A stretch of DNA of 64,000 nucleotides from Pelagomonas calceolata (GCA_918797485.1 CAKKNE010000001.1:2542001-2606000); one strand, 5' to 3'; positions 35,277 to 45,372 are shown, numbered from the stretch's first letter. The notes: generated from the letters alone by a model not told the origin. Made by a program: numbers and translations.

Positions 35277-37100
35277 TTACGAATACACCAGCCCCTCGTC
35301 CCAGGCGACGACCTCCGTGGCGTCGTGGCGCGCGCCCGTCGGGTCGAAGCGCTCCCAGGGCTCCGCCGCCGAGACGCCCTTGCGGAACCAGAGCGTGAGC
35401 ACCCACTTGTCCCCCTCGACGACGGGGCAGCCCGAGTGCAGCGTGTGGCCCACGTCCATGCGGCCGCTCGCCGCGTCGAGGTAGCTGAAGAAGACCGCGT
35501 CCCCGGCCCGGGGCGCGACGGCGACGCGCGCGTTGGCGAACGTCGTCGCGCCGCCCCTCGCGGGCGCGCGGCAGTAGAGGAGCAGCGTCGCGACGCGGCC
35601 GCCGGCCTGGTGCGGGCTGCCCTCGCACTGGCCGTCGCAGTGCGGCAGGTACTCGTCCGGCGGCCCCGCGCCCGCGACGGACCCGTTGTAGTGGATCACG
35701 GAGAACGGCTCCTGGCCGGCCTCGCCGTCCAGGTCGTAGTCCGTGAGGGCGTTCGCCAGCGCGAACGCGCGCCGCCAGAGCTTGGTGGGCGCCGAGTCGT
35801 GCCTCCCCAGGTCGGGCACGAGGTTCGCCGCGTGCGCGCGCCGCGACGTGGACTTCGCGGCCTTGTTCGCCTCCTCGTTCACGGTCGCCGGCGCCATGCG
35901 CGGCGCCGCGTCGGCGACGGCGTCGCGGCACTCGGCCGCCGCCGCGAAGCCCTCGACGTGGTAGATCGCCGCGGCCGCGGAGGGCGCCGCGAGCGTCGCG
36001 ACGCGCAGCGGGCGGTCGAGGTCGAGAGTCGTGGTCGCCGCCCCCACAGCCGGCGCGAGCGGGTTCGTCCCGTCGGCCTCGTACGCCGCGCACGTGCGAT
36101 TGCGGAGCGCGTCGTGGAACCGCGCGAGCCCGTTGAGCTCGGCCGACGTCGCCGCGACGTAGCGCGCGCCCGCCGCCTCGACGCGGTCGACGGCGCACGC
36201 GGCCCACGCGTCGCGGCGCTGGGCCCGCCGCGCGACGGCGGCCGTCGCCTCTGGGGCGTGGTCCGCCCAGAGCTCGCAGCTCCGCCCGCAGCTCGCGAGC
36301 ATGTAGTCGGGGTTCGCGGCGCACTCGCCGACGGCCGCCCAGCGCCCGCAGCTCGCGTGGCCGTCCCCGCGCAGGGCCTCGCGGGACGCCCGCGCCGCCA
36401 GGGCCTCGCGCGACGCGCAGGTGTCGTCGCGGGCCGCGCCCCACCCCGCCAGCAGCGCCTCGAGCGCCGCCGCCGTCGCGCCGCGCGGCGCGCCGGGCTC
36501 CGCGACGAGCTCGCCGCACGGCGCCAGGTCCAGGGGGCGCTCCTCGAAGGGCCAGCCGCCCGGCGGCGGCGCCGGCTCCTCCGGGCGGTCGCCGCCGAGG
36601 CGCCGCACGTCCTCGATCGCGCGCTCCCGCAGCGCCCGCTCCGCCGTCCACGCGGCGCGCCAGCCGGCGACGGCGCCGCGGAGGGCCTCGACCGGGTCGC
36701 GCGCGCGCAGCGCCCCGGCGACGGCCTCGCGCGCGCGGTAGCGCGCGTTGTGGACCGTCAGCCGCAGGTCGCCGTCGACGACCACGAGGTCGTTCGTCGG
36801 GCCCACCTCCAGGACCGCGTCCGTCGCCCGGGGCTCGTAGGGCACGTCGGCGAGCCGCGCCTTCCGCCGCAGCCGCCGGATCACGAAGCGGTGGCCCCGG
36901 AACGAGTTGATCTCCACCGACGACGTGTGCCGCACGGCGACGGCCGACTGCGCGACGAGCTGCCGCCCGCGGTGGTCGATCCACCACAGCCCGATGAAGC
37001 CGCCGCTCAGGTTGCGCACCGAGAACTTGCTCACGGCCGGGTCGTCGGTCGCTCCAGAAGCCAGCGCGGAAGCCAGGCACACAAGGGCCGCCCCCAGCAT
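35277..37100 (-). CDS. Prolyl 4-hydroxylase with an N-terminal VHL-like beta domain and a ShKT domain
   Basis: 607 aa from the ATG at 37100. The signal peptide MLGAALVCLASALASGA predicts entry to the ER lumen. Residues about 22-110 (FSVRNLSGGFIGLWWIDHRG ... SVEINSFRGHRFVIRRL) follow the VHL beta-domain pattern: N-x-S, LxWxDxxG, and I-x-S/T-F-x-GH-x-F/W. In VHL this domain holds hydroxyproline. Residues about 247-277 are a ShKT six-Cys domain (CGRWAAVGECAANPDYMLAS). The 2OG-Fe(II) dioxygenase fills the C-terminus: H-x-D in LPHCDGQC (near 485), the distal His in VGHTLHSGC (near 554) and the 2-oxoglutarate Lys in GDKWVLTLWFR. The three iron ligands are intact, so it should hydroxylate prolines in secreted proteins. 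Confidence 0.85.
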   Translation of the reverse strand: MLGAALVCLASALASGATDDPAVSKFSVRNLSGGFIGLWWIDHRGRQLVAQSAVAVRHTSSVEINSFRGHRFVIRRLRRKARLADVPYEPRATDAVLEVGPTNDLVVVDGDLRLTVHNARYRAREAVAGALRARDPVEALRGAVAGWRAAWTAERALRERAIEDVRRLGGDRPEEPAPPPGGWPFEERPLDLAPCGELVAEPGAPRGATAAALEALLAGWGAARDDTCASREALAARASREALRGDGHASCGRWAAVGECAANPDYMLASCGRSCELWADHAPEATAAVARRAQRRDAWAACAVDRVEAAGARYVAATSAELNGLARFHDALRNRTCAAYEADGTNPLAPAVGAATTTLDLDRPLRVATLAAPSAAAAIYHVEGFAAAAECRDAVADAAPRMAPATVNEEANKAAKSTSRRAHAANLVPDLGRHDSAPTKLWRRAFALANALTDYDLDGEAGQEPFSVIHYNGSVAGAGPPDEYLPHCDGQCEGSPHQAGGRVATLLLYCRAPARGGATTFANARVAVAPRAGDAVFFSYLDAASGRMDVGHTLHSGCPVVEGDKWVLTLWFRKGVSAAEPWERFDPTGARHDATEVVAWDEGLVYS

Positions 37101-38447
37101 GATGCGGCTGGGCTGAGTTGTTTTCAGTGTATTCGCGGCATCGATGCTTGGTCCAATTGCCAGCAACCTCGCAACCTTGGGCAGCCTCGATCGATACTCA
37201 CACTACTTATTTTGGCCCTGTGTCCAGAGAGCCCAGGACCGGCATTGGGATTAATTGCTCCAATCTCATACCCTTCCAGAGCTCTCCAATCTCCAATGTA
37301 CCCCTAAAATGACGTCCCAATCTCCAATCTCCCAAAAACGCTAAAACGGGTTTCTAGTGTGTCGATACGCTAGATCGCTATGTCTTGCGGCTCGCCAAAA
37401 TACACCAGCGATTGACGGTGCCTTCTACCGTCCAAATGGTACATCATATCAACTCCAGCCCAGTTTTCATACACAATCGACGGAACCGGAGCCGACGGCC
37501 CGCGCTCGGAGGGCGGGAGAAGAGTTCTACTAGACAACTCTCGAGTTTATGTTCGTTTCCTTCCGTTTGTTAGTGGTAGAGTCCATCTTAACCGCCTCGC
37601 CGAGACTGAGCTATGTTAGATGTTCCGTTGGAGCCGCACGAAACTGCGATTCGGCGGCCCTACGTTTACCTAAAAACAGGCAACTACTCCAGACCCGCGA
37701 CTATCAGCGACGCCACCATCCAGATGGACCATAACGCCGTTATTCTATTCACGATCGACCGACTTGCCCGTTCTCCGCGGGCAACGGTGCGTACGCGGGG
37801 CACTGGAAAGGCCCCAGACCCGTGAGTTATGAAATAAAATTGCGTTTCAGGCGCTTCGGTTCCGGGACGGGCCAGCCAACCGGCCTGAATGTCTACTACA
37901 TGGGGTCGGCCGCCGCCGCGCACGCACGACGCCACGCTTACGGTAGGACGCGCAGGTAAACTTCGGCGTCCCCTGAATATTCGAGGGCACGCACCATTGA
38001 ATCTCTCAAAAATATTGTAAAAAATGATGCAGTAACTTTGCTGATCAATGGTTCGGACAGATGTGTCTGATGTTGGTCAGTCAACTGGTCCCCGCGGTTC
38101 GCGCGCGCGCGTCTCCGCCACATCACTCTTGTTTGCCCTGGGGATTTTTGTCAGGGGAGGATATCGACCGAACCGTCCTCTGGTATCAAGAGAACGACGC
38201 CGTGGCGGCATAAGCGCGCGCTAGGGTACCGGCTCCTTAGCTTGGCCTTAATTTACCTTTTATGCTAGCACCCCCAGCAGAGCGAGACGTGCCGCGCCGC
38301 GCGCACGCCACGAGCATTTTACCGAGCGTGCCGGAGCCTGTTCGTGCGCCGCGGCCCTACCAAAACCTCCGCGGCGTCCGCAGCCCGCCAGGGTGCTTGG
38401 TGCTGCTTAACAAGAGGAGCGTCCTGCGCTGGGTGCTGAACCGCGCC
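37101..38447. other. Long, comparatively AT-rich intergenic region
   Basis: About 1.3 kb, with composition clearly less GC-rich than neighbouring genes, especially 37200-38250. Only short unconvincing ORFs; no domain, RNA gene or repeat unit recognised, except the palindromic element at 37354. It may hold decayed sequence. Confidence 0.5.
37354..37373. promoter_or_regulatory. Palindromic CTAG element, copy 7
   Basis: CTAGTGTG ... ACGCTAG with a 5-nt centre. It lies 253 nt upstream of the prolyl hydroxylase ATG. It resembles copy 11 at 52051 (CTAGTGTCGATACACGCTAC). Confidence 0.45.
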
Positions 38448-38915
38448 ATGGGCCTCACGTTCTCCGAGCCGCTCGAAAAGGTGTTTGGGGGGATTGTCGT
38501 CGTTTTCTGCGCGGCCGCCGCCGTCACGTACCGCGCGCAGCGGCGGCGGCCCCCCGCCAAGGCGAAGCGGCGGGCCGGCGCCGCGCGGCCGAGCTCGGCG
38601 AAGCGGAAGAAGGGCGCTTCTGCGAAGCCGCCGCCGGACGACGCGCGCGCGAGCGCGGGCGCGCCCGCCGCGCCGCCCGCGCCGACGGCGGACCAGGCGA
38701 CGTCGCCGATGCCGCCGGCGCGGCGCGAGGCCGCCGAGGAGTCCAAGGCGACCGGCGAGCAGCCCGACGGCCGGACGCTCGTGGACGGCGTCGACCTCGC
38801 GGACATTGTCGACGTGGACCTCGAGCCGCCGCAGCACACGGACTGGGAGCCCGTCGCCGCGCCGCGCCGGCGCAAGGGGAAGGGCTCCGGCGCCTCGCCG
38901 CCGCGCGACGCGTGA
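38448..38915 (+). CDS. Small membrane-anchored basic protein
   Basis: 155 aa from the ATG at 38448; an earlier in-frame ATG at 38262 would add 62 residues with no clear character. The start MGLTFSEPLEKVFG fits N-myristoylation (Gly2, Ser6). Residues 15-30 form a hydrophobic helix (GGIVVVFCAAAAVTY), followed by a strongly basic stretch (RAQRRRPPAKAKRRAGAARP), a disordered Ala/Pro middle and an acidic C-terminus (LVDGVDLADIVDVDLEPP). This suggests a cytosol-facing single-pass anchor. I recognise no family. Confidence 0.5.
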   Translation: MGLTFSEPLEKVFGGIVVVFCAAAAVTYRAQRRRPPAKAKRRAGAARPSSAKRKKGASAKPPPDDARASAGAPAAPPAPTADQATSPMPPARREAAEESKATGEQPDGRTLVDGVDLADIVDVDLEPPQHTDWEPVAAPRRRKGKGSGASPPRDA

Positions 38916-38944
38916 GGGGGGCCCCCGATAACACACCCCCCAGA

Positions 38945-39574
38945 TTACTTCGTCTTCACGACGGCGAGCGCGTGCGCGGCGTGCGCGGGCGTCGCGAGGC
39001 GCACGCCCGGCGGCAGCGCGACGTCGGTCCCATGGTATACGTGGCCCTTGCCGCCGGCCGCGCAGGACACCTCCAGCGCCTCCGGGACGGACGCGGCGTC
39101 GGCGCACCGCACGCCGAGCGCGTGCCGGACGCGGTGCAGGTACGCGCCGCGCCGCAGCGTCTGATTCAGGCCGGCGTCGACGAAGCGCAGCGGCACGCGC
39201 AGCACGAGGTCCGGCGAGAAGCGCAGGAAGTTGGCGCTCAAGACGTCGCTCGTCGCCGCGCGGAGCTGGACCTGGCGCGGCACGACGAGCTCGGTCCCGG
39301 CCTCGCCTTGGATGTTCAGTTCGTAGACCGTGTTCTCGACGGCCGCGCGCCGCGCCCGCAGCTCGCGGCCCAGCGCCTTTTCGCAGACCGCGACGAGCCG
39401 CCGCGGCCGCGCGGCCTCGCCGCCGTAGACGACGCCCGGGATCAGGCCCGCAGCGCGCAGCCGCCGCGCGGCGCGCGACCCGTCGTCGGCGCGCGGCGCG
39501 ACCTCGAGCCGCGGGAAGGAGCTGCTGGCGCGCCGCTGCCGCGCCGTCGGCCGCAGCGCTCGCAGCGCGCGCAT
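38945..39574 (-). CDS. Organellar ribosomal protein bL25 (CTC/TL5 type)
   Basis: 209 aa from the ATG at 39574. bL25 binds 5S rRNA in the large subunit of bacterial-type ribosomes. The leader MRALRALRPTARQRRASSSF is Arg-rich without acids, typical of mitochondrial import. The bL25 N-domain reads SRAARRLRAAGLIPGVVYGG. The C-terminal CTC domain has RFSPDLVLRVPLRFVDAGLN and LEVSCAAGGKGHVYHGTDVA. Length and domain order fit the long (CTC) form. Confidence 0.85.
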   Translation of the reverse strand: MRALRALRPTARQRRASSSFPRLEVAPRADDGSRAARRLRAAGLIPGVVYGGEAARPRRLVAVCEKALGRELRARRAAVENTVYELNIQGEAGTELVVPRQVQLRAATSDVLSANFLRFSPDLVLRVPLRFVDAGLNQTLRRGAYLHRVRHALGVRCADAASVPEALEVSCAAGGKGHVYHGTDVALPPGVRLATPAHAAHALAVVKTK

Positions 39575-39734
39575 CGTCCGCGGCCGGAGCGCACGACTGG
39601 GAAGCGGTGCCGCGTTGCGTTCGGACGACACGTCTCCAGGCCTCTCTCTCCCTGGGCTCCCAGCCCAGCAGGGGGCAAATGCTATAGTCTTATTCGGGTT
39701 GCGGGGGCGCGCGCCTAGAGGGGTGACGGGGGAG

Positions 39735-40236
39735 CTATCCCCCGCGAGCGTGTACGTAAGCTTGCTGCCGGTCGTAGAAGCGTGCGTCGTCGTCGCCGTG
39801 CCCGGGCGCGTTGGTGAAGTCCGGGTTGCCGCCGACGAGCCGGAGGCCGTCGATCTTGATCCGGGCGTACTCGCGCGCCGTCTTGATGCCCCAGCGACGG
39901 TAAATGCGGTTCTTGAGCAGGGCGGCCGCGTGCTCCTGCGAAGTCGCGCCGTCCTCGTCGACTCCTCGACCCAGGAACGATACATTAGACGTCCCGCTCC
40001 GAGCGCCAGTACACGAGGACCTTCCAGAAGAGGACGTCCGGCAGGCCGTCTCGAGCGAAGAGGCCCGTGGGGGCCATGGCTAGTCGAGCCCGCGGCGGTC
40101 GCGCGCGACCCTTCTCCGCCAACTTGCGCAGAACGAGCAGCTCCTTCCGCGGCTCGGCGACGTAGCGCTTCCACGTGCCGCCCGCGGTGCGGTAGTCGCG
40201 GAAGAACGCGAGCGTGCCCTCTACCACGCCCGGCAA
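39735..40236 (-). CDS. Small two-exon protein, unrecognised (model uncertain at the 5' end)
   Basis: Exon 2 is 39735-39935 and exon 1 is 39991 to about 40236, separated by a 55-nt GT...AG intron in phase 0. Joined, about 148 aa: EGTLAFFRDYRTAGGTWKRY ... GLPDVLFWKVLVYWRSERD then EHAAALLKNRIYRRWGIKTA ... DFTNAPGHGDDDARFYDRQQ. The basic, aromatic helices suggest a mitochondrial or membrane-associated subunit, but I cannot name it. No ATG begins the long exon 1 (TTG at 40236), so either MAPTGLFARDG (near 40078) is the start or another upstream exon exists. The intron size matches the others in the window. Confidence 0.5.
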
Positions 40237-40302
40237 GCGGCACCAACGGGCACGGCTACGACTGTCACAATAATTACGACGGCCTGCTCACTGGGTGATT
40301 TC

Positions 40303-40463
40303 CACGCAGGTCACTCTTCCCGAGCCCGTGGTTGAGAGACGACAAACCGCTCATCGACTTCGACGGCCTGCAGTCGGACGACGCTGCGCCGCCCGCGGAG
40401 AACCCCTGGGCGCACCTCGACGGGGAGGGCGGCGCCGGCGACGACGACGACGACATCTACGGG
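40303..40463 (+). CDS. Probable 3' exon of an unrecognised acidic-tailed protein
   Basis: After a possible acceptor (TTTCCACGCAG) the frame reads PWLRDDKPLIDFDGLQSDDA ... ENPWAHLDGEGGAGDDDDDI, then Y-G-stop at 40463. Composition and the acidic tail look like genuine coding sequence, but I find no ATG and cannot place an upstream exon; the region to its left overlaps the minus-strand gene. Partial call only. Confidence 0.35.
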
Positions 40464-40606
40464 TGACTTGCAAATATAAGAAGCGTGCTCTTTCTTCTGT
40501 CTACCCGGGGCGCGGCGACGGCGTGCCTAGCATCGGCGACGGGCCCAAAATAGAGCCAACCACCAGCGACGCGCGCTGCGCCAGGGCCACCAGCGCCGCT
40601 CCCACC

Positions 40607-41059
40607 ATGGTCGAGTACGAGGCCCGGGGCATCACCGTGCGCGACGTCGCGCCGGCGGTCTTCATCGAGGCCTACGCGCTGCACCTCAAAAACTCGGACC
40701 GCTTCGAGATCCCCAAGTGGACGGACCTCGTCAAGACGGGCGTCCACAAGGAGCTGGGCCCGACGGACGACGACTGGTACTTCGTCCGCGCGGCGTCGAT
40801 CGCGCGCAAGGTCTACCTCAAGCCCGGCGTCGGCGTCGGCGCGCTGCGGAAGTGGTACGGCGGCCAGTACCGGCGCGGCGCGCGCGCCAAGACGTTCCAG
40901 CGCGCCGCCGGCGGCCTCATCCGCAGCGTGCTGCAGCAGCTCGAGGAGACGAAGGTCGTCGAGAAGACGGCGTCGGGCGGCCGGCGGATCACGCGGGTCG
41001 GCCAGCAGGACCTGGACCGCATCGCGGGCCAGGTCGCGCGGGGTGGCAACGAGGAGTAG
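40607..41059 (+). CDS. RPS19: 40S ribosomal protein eS19
   Basis: 150 aa from an ATG in a strong context (CCACCATGG). eS19 sits in the head of the small subunit and is needed for 18S rRNA maturation. Family landmarks run throughout: EARGITVRDVAPAVFIEAYA, RFEIPKWTDLVKTGVHKELG, DDDWYFVRAASIARKVYLKP, GVGALRKWYGGQYRRGARAK and the C-terminal helix LIRSVLQQLEETKVVEK. Full length. Confidence 0.97.
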   Translation: MVEYEARGITVRDVAPAVFIEAYALHLKNSDRFEIPKWTDLVKTGVHKELGPTDDDWYFVRAASIARKVYLKPGVGVGALRKWYGGQYRRGARAKTFQRAAGGLIRSVLQQLEETKVVEKTASGGRRITRVGQQDLDRIAGQVARGGNEE

Positions 41060-41570
41060 GCGGCGCGCGGGGCGTAAAAATAAATTAAACTACGAGTATG
41101 GACGGCGCGCGAGGCCGGTCCGTCGAGTAGAGCCTGAGACCACGACTCCTCCGCTCCGAGAAGAGAGAGAGAGTCGCTTATTGTGCTAGCCCCTCCAACC
41201 AACCCGGACCCCGAGTGTGTCACCGCGGCGTACTATAGGGATTGGCGACGGGGCCCGGGAAAGAGGGTACACCCGAAAGACGTCGACAGGAGGCCGGTCC
41301 CGAGTCGTCCGGCGCCGGACTCTCGCCGGACCAGCGCTTCCCGCACGAACGCACACCCCATGCCGCCGATCTGCGATGAATAGGGCGAAATACCCTTCCT
41401 TATGCGCTAGACACGCCACACAGTGGCACACGTTGTACGCAACGCGCAATTCTCCCCGGCAGACTAGCTCGCCCGCCGTACTCCCAAAGGCGCGTACTCC
41501 TTGGGTCTTGAATCATTCGCACGATCGCGGCGGCAGATGAACTGCGGACGACCACGCACACACACAACGG
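41060..41570. repeat. Intergenic region with a dispersed repeat (copy 1)
   Basis: No gene seen. 41162-41252 shares ordered blocks with 45590-45680: GAGAGAGTCGCTTATTG, then CGGACCCCGA, then GGGATTGGCGA, about 80-90 bp in all with divergent spacers. Both copies are plus-oriented and non-coding. Confidence 0.5.
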
Positions 41571-43235
41571 TTACTCCGGGGCGAAGACGCCGTAGGACGC
41601 GAGCGACGCCGCGTCGTTCAGCGTGAACGTCGTCAGCTCCGACTCGGAGTCGTCGCTGTCGCGCGCGGCGCAGTCGTCCAGCGGCCGGCCGGCCGCGAGC
41701 TCGGCGCACGCGAGCTTCTCGCGGGCCGCGGCGTCGTCGCGGTCGCGCGGCCAGGGCGTCGCCTCCCACGCCGCGGCGCGCGCCGCGACGTCCGCGTCCG
41801 CGTCCGCGAAGACGGCCGCGAAGGCGCAGCAGCGCTCGACGGCGCGCTCCGGCGCGAAGCGCAGCAGCCGCGCGCCCCAGAGCGCCGCGAGCGCCGGGTA
41901 GGCGCGGCGGTGCGCGGCGCGCAGCACGCCCGCGAGGACGGCCCGCGCCTCGTCGTCGTCGCCGGGCCGGCCGACCAGCCCCGCCCGGTGCGCGCCGGCG
42001 GCGGCGCTCAGCACGCGGTGGCGGACCGCGGCGTCGCGCGCCGCCGACGCCGCGCGCGGGCGCTGCGCCGCGTCGTCGACGAGCCGCCCCAGGACGCCGG
42101 CGTCGTCGCAGCCGTCCAGCAGCGCGTGCGCGGCCGCCGCGCAGACGGCCGCGCGGTCGGCGAAGGGCACGGCGGCCCAGTAGTCCCGGAAGCCGCCGTG
42201 GCCCCGCGCGACGTCCGTCCGCGAGTCGACGCGCGTCGGGCCCGGCGGCTGCGCCGGCGCCGCCCGCCGGCACGCGTCGGCCCGCCGGACCGCGGCCTCG
42301 AGCACCTCGCGGCAGGCCCGCGGCGCCGCCGCGTCCGCGAGGTCCGCCAGCGCCGCGCAGACGACCGGGCCCTTGGGCACGCGCCGCGCCTCGTCCAGGT
42401 GCCCGCGCCACGGCTCGGAGCCCGCCGCGCGCTCCGTCCGCAGCAGCAGCAGCGCGAGGCCCGGCGCCGCCGCGAAGGCGTCGCCGCCGCACTCGCGCGC
42501 CGCGACGTCGCCCCAGAGGCCCAGCACGCGCGCCCGGCACGCCGCGGCGAGCGCGCCCGCCCGCGCCGCGCCGCGCGCGTCGTCCGCGGGCGGCCCGGGC
42601 GGCGCCGCGCGCCGCGCGCCGCCGGCGCCGGCCAGGGCGACGTAGACCGTCGCGAAGGCGGCGGTCCCCGCGCGGCCGCCGGCCTCCCACTCGCGCCGCT
42701 CGCGCCGCGCGCACGCGGCGTAGGCGTCGCCGCGCGCGCCGAACGCGTCCGCCTGGGGCAGGCCCCGCGGGAACCCGGCGGCGCGCGTCGCGCGCGCCGC
42801 CGGCGTCAGGCAGTCGTCGCCGCAGAGCAGGTAGGCCGCGAGGCCCGGCGCCGCCAGGAGCGCCGCGACGGTCGCGTCCGACGCGCGCGCGAACGCGCGC
42901 GCGGCGCCGTGGCACGTCGCCTCGAAGTCGCCCGGCGGTGCGCCCTGGTCCAGCACGACGCGGCACCGCCGCAGCAGCGCCACGGTGCGCGCCGAGCCGC
43001 CCGCGCGCAGGTCCCCCGCCAGCTCCGCGAACGCCCGCGGCGCCTTCAGGTTCGCCACGCGCTCCTTCTCGCCGTCGCCCAGCGGCAGGCACGTGCGCCG
43101 GTGCGCCGGCCAGTGCGCCCGCTGCCGCGCGGCGTCGACGTAATGCGTGCTCCGGCAGCGGGCGCAGCGCAGGAGCGGCGTCGCCGTGTCCGCCTGCAGG
43201 GCGCCCGTCGCGGCGCAGGCGCGGACGTCGCGCAT
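41571..43235 (-). CDS. Protein with a degenerate MYND-type zinc finger
   Basis: 554 aa. Residues 7-50 resemble a MYND finger (CARCRSTHYVDAARQRAHWP, then AHRRTC), but the usual first Cys pair and the YC cysteine are missing, so zinc binding is doubtful. The rest is Ala/Arg-rich and helical with many short repeats, without a SET domain or other catalytic motif. The C-terminus is acidic with Ser clusters (AARDSDDSESELTTFTLNDA). MYND fingers bind Pro-rich peptides in other eukaryotes. I do not recognise the full-length family. A palindromic element lies 67 nt upstream of the ATG. Confidence 0.65.
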   Translation of the reverse strand: MRDVRACAATGALQADTATPLLRCARCRSTHYVDAARQRAHWPAHRRTCLPLGDGEKERVANLKAPRAFAELAGDLRAGGSARTVALLRRCRVVLDQGAPPGDFEATCHGAARAFARASDATVAALLAAPGLAAYLLCGDDCLTPAARATRAAGFPRGLPQADAFGARGDAYAACARRERREWEAGGRAGTAAFATVYVALAGAGGARRAAPPGPPADDARGAARAGALAAACRARVLGLWGDVAARECGGDAFAAAPGLALLLLRTERAAGSEPWRGHLDEARRVPKGPVVCAALADLADAAAPRACREVLEAAVRRADACRRAAPAQPPGPTRVDSRTDVARGHGGFRDYWAAVPFADRAAVCAAAAHALLDGCDDAGVLGRLVDDAAQRPRAASAARDAAVRHRVLSAAAGAHRAGLVGRPGDDDEARAVLAGVLRAAHRRAYPALAALWGARLLRFAPERAVERCCAFAAVFADADADVAARAAAWEATPWPRDRDDAAAREKLACAELAAGRPLDDCAARDSDDSESELTTFTLNDAASLASYGVFAPE

Positions 43236-43302
43236 CGCGTTCCGCTTCGAGGCACGGCTGCGTGCCGCAAGCTGTGCCTCCGCTGCTGCTTGCTAGGCAT
43301 CC

Positions 43303-43325
43303 CTAGTGTCTTACAGGCCGCTAGC
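43303..43325. promoter_or_regulatory. Palindromic CTAG element, copy 8
   Basis: CTAGTG ... CGCTAGC around TCTTACAGGC, in the 430-bp divergent region between the MYND-like gene and the RBM5/10-like gene. The rest of that region shows no gene. Confidence 0.55.
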
Positions 43326-43665
43326 CCACCTAAGCGCGGGAGCCCTGGAAGCCGCGCCCCGGGGACGGGATCTCCTCAAACTGGCTCATTGCCGAACTGA
43401 CTCATCGCCGATCCCGCAAATCAGAACTTAGAGTCTGACGGCGGGCAACACCCGGGCTTCGCCGCGGGCGGGCGGAACGACAAGCGGGGCGGCGAAGCCC
43501 CACGGCCGAAAGACGAGCTTTGGGGTCCCGTAAGCTTCACTCTCGGGCTTGGCCCTGAGGTATTGACCTCGCAAGAGCGGCAACAACCGTGCCGCCTAGC
43601 GCCTGTAAGCAATAGCAAAAAGCCAGGGGGAGCCGTGGCTAGGCTCCACTCGCTCTCCAGCCCTG

Positions 43666-44977
43666 ATGCCGCGCGGCTCGCGCGACCGCGGGCGCTCGCG
43701 CTCGTACTCGCCGCGGCGCCGGAGCCGCAGCCGGTCGTGGTCGCCGCGCTCGTACTCGCCGCGGCGCAGGAGCCGCAGCCGGTCGTGGTCGCCGCGGCGG
43801 CGGCGGCGGCCGCGGAGCCCGGAGCGCGGCGCCCCCGAGTCGGCGACGCTGGTGGCGCGGGGCCTCACGCCCGAGACGACGGAGGCCGCCGTCGAAGTCC
43901 GTCCATGCGTACCCGCCAGAGCCCGCGCGCGCCGCTCACCCCCGTCGCGCTGCAGGCCGCGCTCCGCGCCTTCGCGCCGCGCCACGTCCGCGTGATGCGC
44001 GACGCGAGCCGCGCGCCCTACTGCTTCGTCGACTTCCCGGACGCCGCGGCGGCGAAGCGGGCGATGGACGCGTTCGGCGGGAGCGCACGCGGCGCGGCGC
44101 CGCGTCCCCCGGCACGAGCCGGCGCCGCCGTCGACGCGGCGCCCCCCCCCCCGCGCAGGCGGCCCCGGCGCGCGGCTGGTGGTCCTCGGCGCGGCGCTGA
44201 CGCTCGAGTTCGGGCGGCGGCGGACGCAGGTGTCCTCGGCGACGGACTGGCTGTGCGAGCGGTGCAACGCCGTGAACTTCGCGCGGCGGAGCCGCTGCTA
44301 CCAGTGCCAGGACCCGAAGCCGGCGCGGCCGCGCGTCGTCGGCGACCGCGAGGGCACGTCGCTCCTGACGGCGGCGTCCGTGAGCACGGTGCGCGAGGGC
44401 ATGTACGACTGCGCCGAGCCGACGCCGACCCTCGTGCTCTACGGCCTGAGCCAGTACTCGGGCGAGGCCGAGGTCGCGGCGAGCATGCGGCAGTACGCGC
44501 CCGTGCGCCGCGTCGAGCTCGTGCGCGACCGCGCCGGCCAGACGCGCGGCGTGGCCTTCGTGCACTTCGCGGGCGTCGAGCCGGCGCAGCACGTCCTGCG
44601 GGCCATCGCGGCGCGCGGCGGCGCCTGCGACGTCGACGGCGCGCGCTGCCGCGCCGCGTTCACGCGCGGCCTCCCGCGCGAGCGCGAGGCCGACGAGGCC
44701 GGCCTCGTCGCCGAGCGCGCGCCGGCGCCGGCGGGGGGGCCGAAGTGGCCGCCGCCGTTCCACGGCGGCGCGGGCGGCTGGCGCTTCGACGCGGCCTCGG
44801 GCTCGTTCTACGAGCCCGCGTCGGGCTTCTACTTCGACCCGAAGCAGAAGGTCTACGCCGCCGCGCGGACGGGGAAGCGCTTCCGCCACGCGCCCGGCCG
44901 CGACCCGCCGTTCCTCGAGCTCCCGCCCGCCGCGGCGCCCGCGCCCGCGGCCCGCGCGCCCGCGCCCGCGCCGCCCG

Positions 44978-45008
<31 letters not shown>

Positions 45009-45324
45009 CCTCGTCGCGGGCCCGGTCTCGATCAGCCTCGGCGCGGCGCCCGCCGCGCGGCCCGCCGCGCGCGCGGCGCCCGCCGCGCCCGCGGTCGCGA
45101 CGTCGCACCTCCTCGCGGTCGGCTTCGACGGCGACCAGCTCGACCGGATCCTCTACGGCGGCGCGCCGCTCGTGAAGACGCGCGCGGACGGCAAGCTCGT
45201 GTGCCGCGTCTCGGCGCGCATGTTCCCCGACCGGGCGGCGCTGCGGAAGCACGTCGCGAAGTCGAAGCTGTACCGCGCGGCCTACGAGAAGGCGTGCCGC
45301 GAGGGCCGGATCAGTCTGGCGTAG
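43666..45324 (+). CDS. RBM5/RBM10-like splicing factor (three-exon model)
   Basis: Exons 43666-43896, 43956-44103 and 44159-45324; introns of 59 and 55 nt, GT...AG, both phases consistent, the second with a poly-C tract before its AG. Product 514 aa. Order: an RS domain (RSRSYSPRRRSRSRSWSPRS); RRM1, split by both introns (SATLVARGLTPETTEAAVE | AALRAFAPRHVRVM ... | ARLVVLGAALTLEF); a RanBP2 zinc finger (DWLCERCNAVNFARRSRCYQ then CQ); RRM2 (TLVLYGLSQYSGEAEVAASM ... GVAFVHFAG); an OCRE-like aromatic block (FDAASGSFYEPASGFYFDPK); and a C-terminal C2H2-like region. RBM5/10 act at the 3' splice site in early spliceosomes. A G-patch, present in animal RBM5/10, is missing here. Confidence 0.85.
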
Positions 45325-45372
45325 TAGGAAGACTGTGTAAGCACCGTTGGTCGCGGGCATGAACTGTTCTCA

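Noticed and set aside
38262-38447. 62-residue upstream extension of the small membrane protein
   Set aside because: It has no domain character, while the internal start MGLTFS gives a myristoylation-like N-terminus. Not excluded.
40227-40298. Plus-strand peptide NGHGYDCHNNYDGLLTG as an upstream exon of 40303-40463
   Set aside because: The peptide looks coding-like, but no splice model kept the frame into the acidic exon, and it overlaps the minus-strand gene's 5' end.
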